Of a stretch of DNA of 64,000 nucleotides, positions 54,901 through 60,389 are shown piece by piece. The translations under genes and the position numbers were made by a program. The DNA is taken from positions 19,860,501 to 19,924,500 of the forward strand of contig CM073596.1 in NCBI GenBank assembly GCA_037074705.1. Direction: 5' to 3'. The notes beneath the pieces are model-generated. The model was given only the letters and a program-made list of their open reading frames with translations, was not told where the DNA came from and did not search any database. Numbering within the stretch: position 1 is the first letter of the stretch; each line of letters starts with the position of its first letter. Source of the stretch: Zhengitettix transpicula. Lineage: Eukaryota > Arthropoda > Insecta > Orthoptera > Tetrigidae.

Positions 54901-57900
54901 GGCATCTCTCAAGCGTCTAGAGACACTGAGGTGAAATTTATGCCTTACTGTGTTAATGTGCCGTCCCCGTTTTCAAAACAAACCAGCAAGAGACTAAAAT
55001 TAATTTTCATATATCAATATGTGATAAAGCTTTTTGTCATAAGGTGAATCTTAAATGAGGTTTTACATTTTTAACACACCTCAGTAGTCTCTAGAAAATT
55101 TTTGAATGACGGATTGTTATGTTAAAGTTTATTTTAAGGTTTTAATTGCTTTTAAAGTGTTGTTTCCAACCAAATGTTAACGTTTTATCTATACTGTTCT
55201 ATTAACTAATATTTTAACTGGAGGTTCAAGCTAAAAAATAAATTAAATTAAATTCTTATTACAAAATTTTTACGTTTATTTCTAACTTGTAATTGAGAAC
55301 AAAAAATCCCGATAGGTGTTGGCAGCCGACCTAATTAGATTCAGGGAAAAAATAATGTGGCTATGAAACCTGTTTTTGAATTTCCTCATAAGACAAAAGG
55401 GTAAGTATCGTATCGCTAACACGAGGACATTAAATTTCTAGTTTTTAATTTCCTCCAAGAGGAGTTGCCTTTAACCTCTCAAAAGACGCCTCGTAGCTTG
55501 TTCGAATCAAATAATTAATAGAACACGTGGTTAATGGAGTCACAATTAATAATAGAATACGGAAAGAGCACTTTTAGTGTAAAGATTCTCCGGTAAACGG
55601 ACTTTCTTGAACCGAGATCGAAGCTACGATCTTCCGATGAATAAATCTCTCCCCGGAACCCGCCTTTATATCGCAGAAGATTGTTTGGATAAGCTCCCCG
55701 TGTCTAATTAATGAAAACCATTCCTATGATTAAGATCCCACAGCGAAGCAGTAAAACTTTTATGTTCGAGTGCCTACTTACGTTTTATTGCTAAAGTTCT
55801 AAGACTCGAACAGTTCACAATACTCACGTTTAATGAAAGACGTAAAAATATGGGAAATGGAAGAATGCTGAATAATAACGGCCACTTCGATGTCCAATCC
55901 ATAGAAATTGCATCATATACTCGTATAAATAAAGGAAAATAATTAATTAAAATTATTTTTCTTATTAAATAATACCTATTTCTGAGAAGAAGAAAAACAT
56001 TATTCAGCCTGTATTGATACTTGTACTAATAACATACAGGGAGTCTCGATGAATAACGGATTACAGATTTATTGTAGCAATTTGATTCTGATTTTAGATA
56101 AAACGATTTTACAATATTATTTTTGATTATTTTATAACTTGTAGTTTCGGGGACTACCAGTGTCAAAACTGAGGAATATATATATACATTAAAATTATTT
56201 TGGTTGAATCATACAATTATATTCACCATGTAGATATTTATAGTTCAGCTTATTTTCGTAATTAATTGTATAACTTCATTATAATAAGTTTTGATCTCTA
56301 AAATTTACAAAGTTTCTTTCTCTTAAGGCTAATATAAATCACTTCCGCAAGTGTGAGTTTGCTGTTTTGTTTATTCTTATTACTAATATTTAATTTTTCA
56401 AATAAAAATTCATGGTAGCTATTTTAAACATTTAATGATTGTGAACGTTGTACGTGTAAATGTATATAGGGTATTTGTAGATGTGTATATTATATGTTAT
56501 AATGTGAGTAACATATTTAAAAGTATATATAAATAAAGTATAACCGTACATTCAAATATATATGACCAACATAAAAAATGTTTATCTTAGTTATCACGCA
56601 CCGTCGATAAATTCAGATCCATAGCGTACGCCGTTAAAATGTTATCACAGAAGGACACAGTTGTATATCGGACGAGGTGTTGTAACATGAGGCCAATTTT
56701 ATAAATTAACGAAGTAGACCTACTTAATACGGAACAACACAATATTTTACAGTTTCGAAGTATGAACGTGAATCGTTAATTAAGATTAGCTAGTATAAAT
56801 ATAAAACAATTTCATTATTGCTGCCGAATTTTTTTAATTGTGTGGTTTAAAGTCGCGCCAACAAAATTGTCCTTGGCGACTGTACATGAATAAAACATAT
56901 TATAATAATTCAGTCGCTTTTTTGAGGCATAAGAAATTCTGTTTTGTGGAACAGTGAAGTGCTTAACACTTGTACAGAAATTATTTTTCATGGTTTTAAG
57001 GATTAAGTATTTTTTTGTTTAATTGGCCTTCCTTTGAGACCTGGAATATTAGAAACGTAATGAGTACTAGTCCTTTTTTGGATCGAGGATCAGTAAATGC
57101 GACACATCGATGTAAACGAACATCCTTTGTGGTATCTTTTAGCAGGCATTACTGAATGGCTAACGCTATGGATATCGATTCGGCAACCCCACATTGACTC
57201 TTGAAGGAGCGCTGCCTTAAATCGACTTTTCTCTCTGCTTAATTTGCCCGAGCAAAGCCAAGCAAGCGAGGAAGGAAGGAGCAAGGTTAATATACACGTT
57301 GCCAGAAACTTTCCAGACGCGGCTGAAATACAGCTATTAGGGAAGCTGGTTTAATTTAGTGAAGTAAGCGTCAACGTTCCGCTGCACATTTTGAATGTAT
57401 CTGAAATGAAGAATGTGTAAAATAAAATATGCACCTCCTGCGTTACTAACGTGTAGTCTCTTCTAACTGTCTTCAAAGTATGTCTCAATTCGTCTTGCGT
57501 TAACATTTACGGTCATGATAAATTAATTTAACACCTAACCCATAATAAAAATTGAATCAACACAACAAAATACGAAGAATTTTTTTTGCACTAAATAAGA
57601 TGACCCTTAAAAATAAAATAATTTTTTTAATCACCTCATGCAGACAGAATTTTTGGGTTTATCGTATCAACAAAATAATTTGTACCAACAATATTATTTG
57701 AAATTGAGTTAAAGTGATTTAGGATAGTAATTCAGAGTGGCCTGAAGTTTCAGTGAGGACTGGATGGATTTTGGTCTTCAGTTTTACAAATCCGTAGGTT
57801 TCAGTCAGTTAAAACCCAATTCCCCAAATAGAAGTCTATCCGTGAAATATGTCTCTATTTTTTTTTTTTTGGAAATCCGGTCTCCAAAACAAATTTTCTC

Positions 57901-59920
57901 CATAATTTGTAAAGTAAAGTAGCTTAGGATTTGCATTAAGGTTTGGTGACTGGACAAATCGCAGGCGCTGACTCCTGACTGGTGCGTGCGTGGAGAGAGG
58001 CTGACATGGAGATGGAGATGAGCGTGTGTACCAACGCGAAAGGTCAAAGCGACCTGCAAACACGACCACACCCAACCAAGGCTATTGCCATCACCACGGT
58101 ACCTTTAATTAGTGTCGGCAAAAGTCACCGTCAGTGTGCACAAAGGAAATAATCGGAAGATTTCTCGCAACACTAAACCGCAAAACAAATACACAGATTT
58201 GAGAATGGGAACGAAAACAAACATCGGTAACTGACGGTTGTTGGATTTTATTAAAAAGCAATGCAGTGTCAACCTCTCAACAATTTTATCATATTTTTTT
58301 TTAGAAAAATAACAAGACTGTTAAGCTCAATAACATCACTTCTTTAAGCATAAAGTCTTTCTGCAACACTTTTTCAATTTTCGTCCACGATTAAATATTT
58401 CTGTAGCTAATTTAACAATAAATTCATTCATAATAACGCCGTACACAAAACATCACTAAGAAATGAGTTCGCTTATTCTAATAAATGTTTTCCACAAAAA
58501 GTTTTAAATTTCAGTGACGTGAAACGTTTTCGAAATTCAGCAATACGTTTCCAATAACAGTTTAAACTTCAAAAAATAGAAATAAACAAGGTATTAAATA
58601 CAGGTTTTAATATTATTTCTATCTTAAATATATTTCCCTCAAGCAGTTAATAGATTTTAACGTGTACTTTAATAACAGTTAAAAAGGAGAAACAAGCGCT
58701 TATGAAAAGAAAAACCGATTGATAATCATTCAGTTATAACTGAAGTTGTAACGTAACGTGCGTAATATCCAGGAATTATTTCCAATAAAATTAAAAATAT
58801 ATATATTTATTAATTTGAATTGCATTTCGAATATTTGCGGAGGGATCCGAATAATTTAAGTCAGAAGGGAAAGGATCAGGGCGCCAGCATGTCGCGGACG
58901 GTGGACGGCCACACTAGATTAACGGATTAAAACTAGGAGAGATGTCTAAGAAGTGCCAAATTTCGTGCCTGAAATTTTAGTAAATAAAGTTCACTGACCC
59001 TGGCAGAAAATTCTAGAAATCCACAGAAAAAAGCATCCAAATCGTCAGTTTTGTGACAAATAAGGAACGTGAACATCATTCTTTAATTTCTAAATAAAAA
59101 ACGAAACAAAATAAAATGTTAATCCAATTTTATTATTATTACCTTAGAATTAAAGAACCAACATATAATATAGTTGCAACAGATTCTTGACCTTCCGGAA
59201 AGTTTTTACATTAAATTGTGACAAGTATTTATTGATTCAATTAGATCGTAAAACTAAACAAAAAAGATAGATCAGCATAAAAAATATGTCTTATGAGGCT
59301 CATAAAGGAACATCAAGGACCTATTTCGTTAAATCCTGTCACAGTCCTCCGTTTGAATGACGACGGTAAAAAACGATAATAATAATAACAAAATAAATGA
59401 TAAAATAAATACCATATAAAGTTTCTGAAATCTTTGTTGCTTTTATCAGGTGAATAAAATTCTTAACAGCTGTAAGAACGCCCACAGGTAAGCCTCGGCT
59501 ATTTAGTTCGCCGTCTGTTTTTTGTAGCTCTTTCGATTTCTTTCAACTGACGAAAATAACAAGGATTGCAGAAATGTTACGTTGTATTTAATTTTGTCTG
59601 TTTTTTCGCTACTTCTTCTATTTTTTGAACATATTTTTCTTTAACAATTGGAAAGTGCTTTTTCTGAACTTGAATGAGTTACTGACCATTCTTCTTGTAG
59701 AAGATGACCTCGAGTTTGAGCTCTGTCTTGGCCTCGAGGGCGCGTTCCACTTGAAGTTTGTGTTCGTCAGAGGTGTCAGGCCCGTAGAGGAATTTGCAGG
59801 CGCAGCCTTTCTGCATGATCTGCGCCCGGGCCCAGCCCGTCAGCTCGCAGAATCCATCAGAGCAGTACACGATCGGGTACAGCGACGGTACCTGCGCGTT
59901 CCCCAGCACGAAGTTGCTGT
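4285..59920 (-). CDS. Elk: Elk/KCNH8-type voltage-gated potassium channel, spliced from 13 exons (5' partial)
   Basis: Whole-gene entry; the exons are listed separately. The frame is 59920-59687, 35977-35840, 30665-30535, 19280-19052, 14140-13977, 13040-12833, 12425-12246, 11556-11357, 7865-7616, 7495-7233, 6836-6676, 5687-5471, 4884-4285. It gives 990 residues after a leading split codon, with no internal stop. Every junction has AG/GT borders and compatible phase. Domain order (numbered from the first full codon here): PAS 1-110, linker to about 190, S1 202-219, S2 232-249, S3 275-291, S4 306-320, S5 328-354, pore helix plus SVGFGN filter 389-408, S6 417-442, C-linker 443-510, cNBHD about 511-655, acidic/proline-rich region 666-720, coiled coil about 757-805, tail to 990. 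Family knowledge: Elk channels are plasma-membrane tetramers passing a subthreshold K+ current in neurons. The initiating exon (PAS cap, roughly 25 residues) is missing from the window. Confidence 0.95.
4885..5470 (-). other. Elk intron, with palindrome-flanked TA microsatellite
   Basis: AT-rich intron. It holds a short TA tract at about 5093-5112 and a long (TA)n run listed separately. Nothing else is recognisable. Confidence 0.7.
5230..5300. repeat. (TA)n microsatellite inside a short palindrome
   Basis: A run of about 22 TA dinucleotides (5249-5292) is bracketed by ATTGCAATTATAT on the left and its reverse complement on the right. The whole segment could extrude as a cruciform. Confidence 0.85.
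5471..5687 (-). CDS. Elk: Elk exon: distal tail with coiled coil
   Basis: Encodes the end of split Arg 719 to 791. A basic stretch, [20 protein letters not shown], leads into a heptad-like helix: [19 protein letters not shown] and [14 protein letters not shown]. The helix continues into the last exon. Such C-terminal coiled coils help subunit assembly in the eag family. It is 217 nt, entering in phase 2 and leaving in phase 0 at GTAGGT. It was found from splice-phase continuity. Confidence 0.9.
5688..6675 (-). other. Elk intron, no recognisable element
   Basis: About 1 kb of AT-rich, CpG-poor sequence between the two tail exons. I see nothing in it beyond splice sites. Confidence 0.7.
6676..6836 (-). 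CDS. Elk: Elk exon: acidic and Ser/Pro-rich tail segment
   Basis: Encodes residues 666-718. It begins [20 protein letters not shown], an Elk-family motif ([10 protein letters not shown]), then a run rich in Ser and Pro ([24 protein letters not shown]). The SP sites could be phosphorylated, by inference. It is 161 nt, phase 0 in, phase 2 out (AG/GTACCT). The acceptor is a tandem GAGCAG; I chose the CAG copy. Use of the GAG copy would start the exon at 6839 and add one Gln. Confidence 0.9.
6837..6842 (-). promoter_or_regulatory. Tandem NAGNAG splice acceptor (GAGCAG)
   Basis: On the minus strand the intron ends ...TTTTGAGCAG before CAAGAGTCAGAG. Both AGs keep the frame, so isoforms with one or two extra-exonic Gln residues are possible. 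CAG is the stronger site by consensus. Confidence 0.6.
6840..7232 (-). other. Elk intron, no recognisable element
   Basis: About 0.4 kb of AT-rich sequence ending in the tandem GAGCAG acceptor. Nothing else seen. Confidence 0.7.
7233..7495 (-). CDS. Elk: Elk exon: second half of cNBHD with intrinsic-ligand strand
   Basis: Encodes the split Gly 578 to 665. KGDLFGCDI continues the beta-roll, followed by a Gly/Ser-rich insertion ([14 protein letters not shown]). Then come [19 protein letters not shown] and the alphaC helix [15 protein letters not shown]. The exon ends [14 protein letters not shown]. The YNL there sits where KCNH proteins carry the intrinsic ligand that fills the nucleotide pocket. 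It is 263 nt, phase 1 in, phase 0 out. The preceding intron is only 120 bp, the shortest in the gene. Confidence 0.95.
7616..7865 (-). CDS. Elk: Elk exon: C-linker end and first half of cNBHD
   Basis: Encodes residues 495-577. [20 protein letters not shown] and [20 protein letters not shown] finish the C-linker. The beta-roll starts with [29 protein letters not shown] and MVVAIL. The [10 protein letters not shown] turn is the cyclic-nucleotide-binding fold signature. In KCNH channels this domain does not bind cAMP or cGMP usefully but is filled by an internal ligand strand. It is 250 nt, phase 0 in, phase 1 out. Confidence 0.95.
8130..8424 (-). mobile_element. tRNA-derived SINE
   Basis: The tRNA-like head at 8424-8353 is followed on the minus strand by a pyrimidine-rich body (CTTTCCTTCTTCTTCCATCC and onward). 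It then runs into an AT-rich stretch and a TA repeat near 8140-8160, a typical SINE tail. The 3' boundary is approximate, and no convincing target-site duplication was found. Confidence 0.55.
8353..8424 (-). repeat. tRNA-like head of a SINE (serine-tRNA-like)
   Basis: The 72-nt minus-strand sequence folds as a cloverleaf. The acceptor stem GACCCGG pairs with CTGGGTC (one G-U). The D arm contains GGCCGAGATGGTTAAGG (box A). The anticodon stem TCTGT/GCAGA carries loop GTACTAA, and the T arm contains GGTTCAAGTCC (box B). The D arm is of the Ser/Leu type, but the variable arm is only about 4 nt, unlike true class II tRNAs. The nominal anticodon ACT is also unusual. It is followed by a non-tRNA body, so I call it a pol III-type SINE head, not a functional tRNA gene. 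Confidence 0.65.
8549..9011. mobile_element. Inverted-pair element with outward hairpin motifs, copy A
   Basis: Arms of about 80 bp at 8549-8625 and 8925-9011 are reverse complements: left GGAAAGAGGGAGAG with CAACTGACTTATGTTGAAT, right its mirror. Inside the right arm (8909-8937, plus) lies CCTGAAGAAGGGG TCTCAT CCCCTTGAAA. The matching position inside the left arm (8658-8629, minus) has a decayed version starting CCTAAAGAAGGTGG. The interior of about 250 bp has no coding sequence. The family assignment is inference. Confidence 0.65.
9051..9062 (+). repeat. G homopolymer (12 G)
   Basis: Twelve consecutive G between GAAAGT and TGAGAG. It reads as a C tract on the transcribed strand. Confidence 0.9.
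11357..11556 (-). CDS. Elk: Elk exon: end of S6 and C-linker
   Basis: Encodes the split Ala 428 to 494. [20 protein letters not shown] is the cytoplasmic end of S6, the activation gate region. The C-linker helices follow: [36 protein letters not shown] and [10 protein letters not shown]. It is 200 nt, phase 1 in, phase 0 out. The donor is GTGAGAG and the acceptor TTTACAG. Confidence 0.95.
11557..12245 (-). other. Elk intron, no recognisable element
   Basis: 0.7 kb of AT-rich, CpG-poor sequence between the pore and C-linker exons. Nothing recognisable. Confidence 0.7.
12246..12425 (-). CDS. Elk: Elk exon: pore loop and start of S6
   Basis: Encodes split Gly 368 to 427. The turret contains an N-V-S sequon ([10 protein letters not shown]), a plausible N-glycosylation site. 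The pore helix is [15 protein letters not shown], the filter SVGFGN (403-408) and S6 begins [15 protein letters not shown] rather than GYG is the norm for eag/Elk/erg channels. It is 180 nt, phase 1 to phase 1. The ATG within MAERLKVS is internal and not a start. Confidence 0.95.
12426..12832 (-). other. Elk intron, no recognisable element
   Basis: 0.4 kb of AT-rich sequence between the S4-S5 and pore exons. Nothing recognisable. Confidence 0.7.
12833..13040 (-). CDS. Elk: Elk exon: S4 voltage sensor and S5
   Basis: Encodes residues 299-367. The sensor is [19 protein letters not shown], with basic residues (K, R, R, R, K) at every third position, followed by MDRYSQYS. S5 is [17 protein letters not shown] plus [12 protein letters not shown]. 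The exon ends in the turret (LRNDKDWNL). It is 208 nt, phase 0 in, phase 1 out (G/GTAAGT, a full consensus donor). The turret sequence after S5 differs from Drosophila Elk as I remember it, whereas S4 and S5 are nearly unchanged. Confidence 0.95.
13041..13976 (-). other. Elk intron, no recognisable element
   Basis: 0.9 kb of AT-rich, CpG-poor sequence between the S2-S3 and S4-S5 exons. Nothing recognisable. Confidence 0.7.
13977..14140 (-). CDS. Elk: Elk exon: end of S2 and S3
   Basis: Encodes the split Asp 244 to 298. The split residue restores FIIDIILNF, the conserved S2 aspartate motif. [17 protein letters not shown] is the S2-S3 loop and [19 protein letters not shown] is S3 with its conserved Asp. 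The exon ends YSGE at a phase-0 donor GTAACC. It is 164 nt; the acceptor is TTTTCAG. The short extension past the donor in the same frame is intronic. Confidence 0.95.
16001..16075 (+). repeat. Single arm of the inverted-pair family
   Basis: CACCTGAAGAAAGG, then TTTTTTGTCTGTATTTGGCTAT, matches the right arm of the element at 62284-62370 (CACCTGAATAAAGG, then TTTTGTCTGTATTTCGCTAT). The GAAAC box is decayed, and no partner arm was found nearby. Confidence 0.5.
16195..16222. repeat. TA-core palindrome
   Basis: ACTGGA, then (TA)n, then TCCAGT: a perfect 28-bp palindrome around a TA microsatellite. Confidence 0.8.
17809..18545. repeat. Minisatellite, ten units of about 67-77 bp
   Basis: Ten tandem units, each marked by GAGACCTTTCTTCATG or a variant (GAGGCC, GGGACC, CTATC, CTTGC), then TAATATAACTGATATATGAT and TTGTTCTATTAAAATA. 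Unit starts are near 17811, 17887, 17964, 18040, 18114, 18182, 18259, 18331, 18401 and 18476. Units 5 and 8 are short forms sharing the same deletion and the same CTATC variant. The 180-codon minus-strand frame across the array is a by-product of the repeat and has no recognisable protein. Confidence 0.92.
19052..19280 (-). CDS. Elk: Elk exon: pre-S1, S1 and start of S2
   Basis: Encodes residues 168-243. It begins [20 protein letters not shown], an Elk-type pre-S1 helix, followed by [18 protein letters not shown]1 is [18 protein letters not shown], the S1-S2 loop carries [10 protein letters not shown], and S2 starts [12 protein letters not shown]. It is 229 nt, phase 0 in, phase 1 out (G/GTCAGT); the acceptor follows a run of eight T. 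The exon is distinctly GC/CpG-rich while the next exon downstream is CpG-poor; the compositional break lies in the intervening intron. Confidence 0.95.
21291..21377 (+). pseudogene. LINE ORF2 C-terminal fragment (WNNLP copy 1)
   Basis: Reads [19 protein letters not shown], followed by nine more residues and a stop. The WNxLP...V pattern is typical of the extreme C-terminus of LINE-encoded reverse-transcriptase polyproteins. A second copy lies 1.3 kb away. The assignment rests on a short motif. Confidence 0.5.
21459..22018 (-). mobile_element. LINE-like 3' end, copy 1 (poly(A)-ended)
   Basis: Minus-strand copy of a repeat with four members here. Read on the minus strand it ends AGCCTGTTATCC followed by an A tract (plus-strand T run at 21459-21466), and its 5' side is truncated near 22018. 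It shares landmarks with the other copies: GGATCCTACCCGGCATTCGCC and GTCCCACGCCCTTCCGAT on the plus strand. A consistent poly(A) end with variable 5' ends indicates a non-LTR retroelement. A short minus-strand frame ends [13 protein letters not shown], shared with copies 3 and 4. Confidence 0.7.
22612..22707 (+). pseudogene. LINE ORF2 C-terminal fragment (WNNLP copy 2)
   Basis: Reads [18 protein letters not shown] then a stop, nearly identical in DNA to the copy at 21291 over its first 60 bases. Similarity continues past the stop (CTTGAGAACCAAGATAAAT), so the early stop is probably secondary decay. Confidence 0.5.
24595..24644. repeat. (TA)n microsatellite
   Basis: About 25 uninterrupted TA dinucleotides between CAG and TTTTAAAAAA. 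Confidence 0.95.
24958..25242 (-). mobile_element. LINE-like 3' end, copy 2 (strongly truncated)
   Basis: Same family and orientation as the copy at 21459. It has the terminal T run on the plus strand, AACAGGCTACATGAGGGTAA, GGATCCTACCCGGCATTCGC and the GTCCCACGCCCTTCCGATAG block. Homology stops abruptly near GCAGCATTCTC (25242). The DNA that follows is pyrimidine-rich and unrelated to the other copies. Confidence 0.7.
25746..26523. mobile_element. Inverted-pair element with outward hairpin motifs, copy B
   Basis: Left arm 25746-25840 and right arm 26430-26523 are reverse complements; shared landmarks include GTTAATAAACATA and AAACAAATA. At the inner end of each arm is a hammerhead-core-like hairpin. 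On the minus strand (25836-25804) it reads CTAATGA GGTCC TTAAAAAA GGAC GAAACGCC. On the plus strand (26434-26465) it reads CTGAAGA GGTCC CAAAAAA GGACC GAACG. The interior of about 590 bp is AT-rich and non-coding. It looks like a Penelope-like or TIR-bearing non-autonomous element (inference). Confidence 0.7.
30535..30665 (-). CDS. Elk: Elk exon: PAS-to-S1 linker
   Basis: Encodes residue 124 (split Asp) to 167: [14 protein letters not shown], then [20 protein letters not shown] and KTKLKLNN. The [16 protein letters not shown] block is a signature of the Elk subfamily just before the membrane domain and is basic, as expected of a cytosolic linker. It is 131 nt, phase 1 in and phase 0 out. Acceptor TTTCAG, donor GTGAGT. 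It is shorter than the Gly-rich linker of Drosophila Elk as I recall it, so the proximal linker is abbreviated here or another linker exon was missed. Confidence 0.93.
30932..30984. repeat. (TA)n microsatellite
   Basis: About 26 TA dinucleotides ending in CACATATATT. Confidence 0.95.
31265..31366. repeat. Imperfect palindrome related to the inverted-pair arms
   Basis: TAATGAATAAGAAAGATAGC with CAATACAGA on the left mirrors the right side (GTATTGGCTATTTTTCTTAT, TCATTA), around an AT core. The phrase AAGAAAGATAGCCAATACAGA is also the outermost arm sequence of the element at 62131-62370. This may be a collapsed member made of two outer arms only. Confidence 0.75.
32450..32992 (+). mobile_element. 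LINE-like 3' end, copy 3 (poly(A)-ended)
   Basis: Plus-strand copy, ending GCCTGTCTACACCCCCC then eight A. It extends 5' to about 32450, so with copy 1 it is the longest. An open frame across 32405-32686 ends [13 protein letters not shown], close to the ends seen in copies 1 and 4. That hints at a once-coding C-terminus, though I do not recognise the protein. CpG is retained better than in a long-methylated repeat. Confidence 0.72.
35840..35977 (-). CDS. Elk: Elk exon: second PAS exon
   Basis: Encodes residues 79-123: [34 protein letters not shown] and a short tail ending ELYDS. This completes the PAS beta-sheet ([13 protein letters not shown] is the conserved penultimate strand pair). It is 138 nt, phase 1 to phase 1. 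The donor is a perfect GTGAGT. The acceptor follows an uninterrupted run of ten T on the minus strand. Just upstream of that acceptor, on the intron side, lies a 75-bp tandem duplication (35991-36140). The open frame running past the donor is intronic read-through, not coding. Confidence 0.95.
35991..36140. repeat. 75-bp tandem duplication beside a splice acceptor
   Basis: Two consecutive 75-bp units (35991-36065, 36066-36140) begin CAGATTATTCTATTAAAC and differ at only a few bases (for example AACTG versus AACGG). On the transcribed strand the array ends just before the T10 tract and AG acceptor of the second PAS exon. It therefore duplicates the probable branch-point region. Confidence 0.93.
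37860..38340 (+). mobile_element. LINE-like 3' end, copy 4 (poly(A)-ended)
   Basis: Plus-strand copy, 5'-truncated at TTTGGGGATGCC, ending GCCTGTCTACACCC and nine A. It is very similar to copy 3 in order and spacing of landmarks (GGATCC, CCCGGGGCC, GGATTACCC). The shared residual frame reads through [12 protein letters not shown]. Confidence 0.72.
38882..38985 (+). pseudogene. Possible LINE reverse-transcriptase remnant (KYLG / RIANAQ)
   Basis: One frame gives SHLKYLG, and a shifted frame 30 codons on gives [18 protein letters not shown]. The pair resembles the FKYLG...EIKSRIAMAKAAF block after the catalytic domain of insect non-LTR retrotransposons. Frameshifted and short. Confidence 0.35.
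39437..40040 (-). mobile_element. Helitron-like element (604 bp, non-autonomous)
   Basis: On the minus strand it starts A/TCTATATAATAAAAAAGG and ends GCCGGGCAACCAGCTAG/T. It thus has the 5'-TC, the 3'-CTAG and insertion between A and T. Near its 5' end is a GTAT/ACAT microsatellite (plus strand about 39995-40015). No Rep/helicase coding sequence is present. I could not confirm a clean 3' hairpin, so the class call is tentative. Confidence 0.55.
41369..41988. mobile_element. Inverted-pair element with outward hairpin motifs, copy C
   Basis: The left arm (minus, from 41422 down) reads CTGATGAGGGTCCACAT then TTAAATTTAATTAAATAAAT and TTTTTAATTG. The right arm (plus, from 41927) reads ATGATGAGGGCCCACAT, GAAACATTTTG, then TTAAATTAAAT and TTTTAATTGG. 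Both point outward. The interior of about 500 bp includes a GC-richer segment (41655-41720). Confidence 0.6.
42051..42830 (+). mobile_element. Helitron-like element (780 bp, non-autonomous)
   Basis: Begins A/TCTTCTATATATATATAAAT, then CTAAAACTCGAGAACGGCTG, a phrase common at the head of insect Helitron-type repeats. It ends CGGGCAACGCCGGCCACCCA then GCTAG/T. The near-terminal GGCAACGCCGG and CAGCTAG match the element at 39437-40040 in the opposite orientation. There is internal similarity (GAGATTGGAGTCAAATC) to a fragment near 20540. No coding sequence. Confidence 0.6.
43940..43998 (-). repeat. Single arm of the inverted-pair family
   Basis: On the minus strand: GAGGAAAGCAACAAAGATTT, then CAGAAACGTAGTATTGTATTTATTTTTTC. 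It nearly matches the arm at 59392-59455 (GATAAAAGCAACAAAGATTT, CAGAAAC, GGTATTTATTTTATC). Confidence 0.55.
46577..46745 (+). pseudogene. Possible LINE reverse-transcriptase C-terminal remnant (WRTTEKI)
   Basis: Reads [13 protein letters not shown], and after a frameshift MGWVTNDEV, a stop, then RRVDRW. This resembles the FEMWCWRRMEKI...V.NEEVL.RV block at the end of insect non-LTR polyproteins. Several stops and a frameshift; not functional. Confidence 0.45.
47994..48206 (+). pseudogene. LINE reverse-transcriptase remnant with decayed YADD box
   Basis: One frame reads [19 protein letters not shown] then [20 protein letters not shown] and a stop. [10 protein letters not shown] stands where active non-LTR reverse transcriptases have RYADDLVLLA, so one catalytic Asp is replaced by Asn. 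About 80 bases on, [14 protein letters not shown] matches the YGMKIN..KTK.MRIN block that follows. Order and spacing fit a LINE palm domain; the stops make it a fossil. Confidence 0.75.
49461..49922. mobile_element. Inverted-pair element with outward hairpin motifs, copy D
   Basis: Left motif (minus, 49517-49488): CTGAAGTGGTCC TGATTTT AGGACGAAAGG. Right motif (plus, 49860-49893): CCTAAAAAGGAGC TAATTTT AGGACAAAACGTTG. Both continue outward into TTTA-ATAATAAATTTTT-like sequence. The interior of about 340 bp is AT-rich. A further copy of the right part lies inverted at 51065-51432. Confidence 0.65.
49557..49945 (+). repeat. Long inverted repeat, left arm
   Basis: About 380 bp whose reverse complement recurs at 51065-51432 with high similarity over the full length. 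Matches include TTTTATATGATGGGTTAAAA, GTATGCGAACAAGAACGATG, ACAAAACGTTGTTTAGATAA and GAACTTGTAATATAATATTA. It contains the right half of copy D. Confidence 0.9.
51065..51432 (-). repeat. Long inverted repeat, right arm
   Basis: Reverse-complement partner of 49557-49945, separated by about 1.1 kb. It carries the hairpin motif CCTAAAACGGAGC TAATTTT AGGACAAAACGTTG on the minus strand (51149-51116). Transcription of the intron would allow a stem of roughly 370 bp. Confidence 0.9.
59392..59455 (-). repeat. Single arm of the inverted-pair family
   Basis: On the minus strand CACCTGATAAAAGCAACAAAG, ATTTCAGAAAC, then GGTATTTATTTTATC. It lies just inside the intron downstream of the first PAS exon. 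No partner arm was found nearby. Confidence 0.55.
59687..59920 (-). CDS. Elk: Elk exon: first PAS exon
   Basis: Encodes residues 1-77, starting SNFVLGNAQ and ending VIFYKKN, with split codons at both ends (phase 1 in, phase 1 out; 234 nt). Hallmarks of the eag/Elk PAS core are visible: [16 protein letters not shown], then RAQIMQKGC and FLYGPDT. The acceptor is a TTACAG and the donor a G/GTCAGT. In KCNH channels this domain packs on the cNBHD of a neighbouring subunit and tunes deactivation. In Drosophila Elk the residue before SNF is His, so the upstream exon should end in C or a similar base. That exon is not seen between here and the window edge. The exon is GC-rich and CpG-rich compared with the 3' exons. 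Confidence 0.95.
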
Positions 59921-60378
59921 CTGTAACACGACAATACAGGTACATAATTAATTATTATAATATATCCAGACATTAAATTTTAAAGGATCGTGTTTATCGA
60001 ACTACATCATGGTTTGACACGTCTGAGGGTGCGTTATGACCTCAAATAAGTCCATCTAAAAATATTTATTTAAGTGGAGAGCTAACACAATCCAGTAACA
60101 TCCGTAGTTGTCACTGAAAGATTTTATTACTCGGTTTTTTGTTTAATTGTGTCCTTCGAGCGCGGAGAAAATAATCAAATATTTCTAAACAGGTTTGTTC
60201 TAAATATCAACCGACTATATTGAGAGGCACATTTCTTGGCGTCCCAGTTGAGTGACCTTCTTCTCAAGTGCTACCCCTTCCCCGTGTGCTGCCAATCATC
60301 TTCAGGAAGCGTCGAGAGCTTGACCGCGTTAGATTAGTGTAATGAATAAGTTTATTCCGCGCAGCCTTCACTCCCGTT

Positions 60379-60389
60379 CCCCCCCCCCC
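60379..60389 (+). repeat. C homopolymer (11 C)
   Basis: Eleven consecutive C within a longer C/T-rich segment (CCCGTT before it, TCCCCCTC after it). Confidence 0.85.

Larger units (their letters stand above)
35978..59686 (-). other. Largest Elk intron (23.7 kb), PAS exon to PAS exon
   Basis: Holds LINE-like copy 4, two Helitron-like elements, two multi-arm inverted repeats (41369-41988, 49461-51432), single arms at 43940 and 59392, and three reverse-transcriptase remnants. GC-richer unique islands lie near 43190-43560, 48660-49080, 52430-52680 and 54300-54800; their open frames are short and have no recognisable domains. The rest (for example 44000-46500, 55000-58800) is AT-rich with nothing seen. 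Confidence 0.7.
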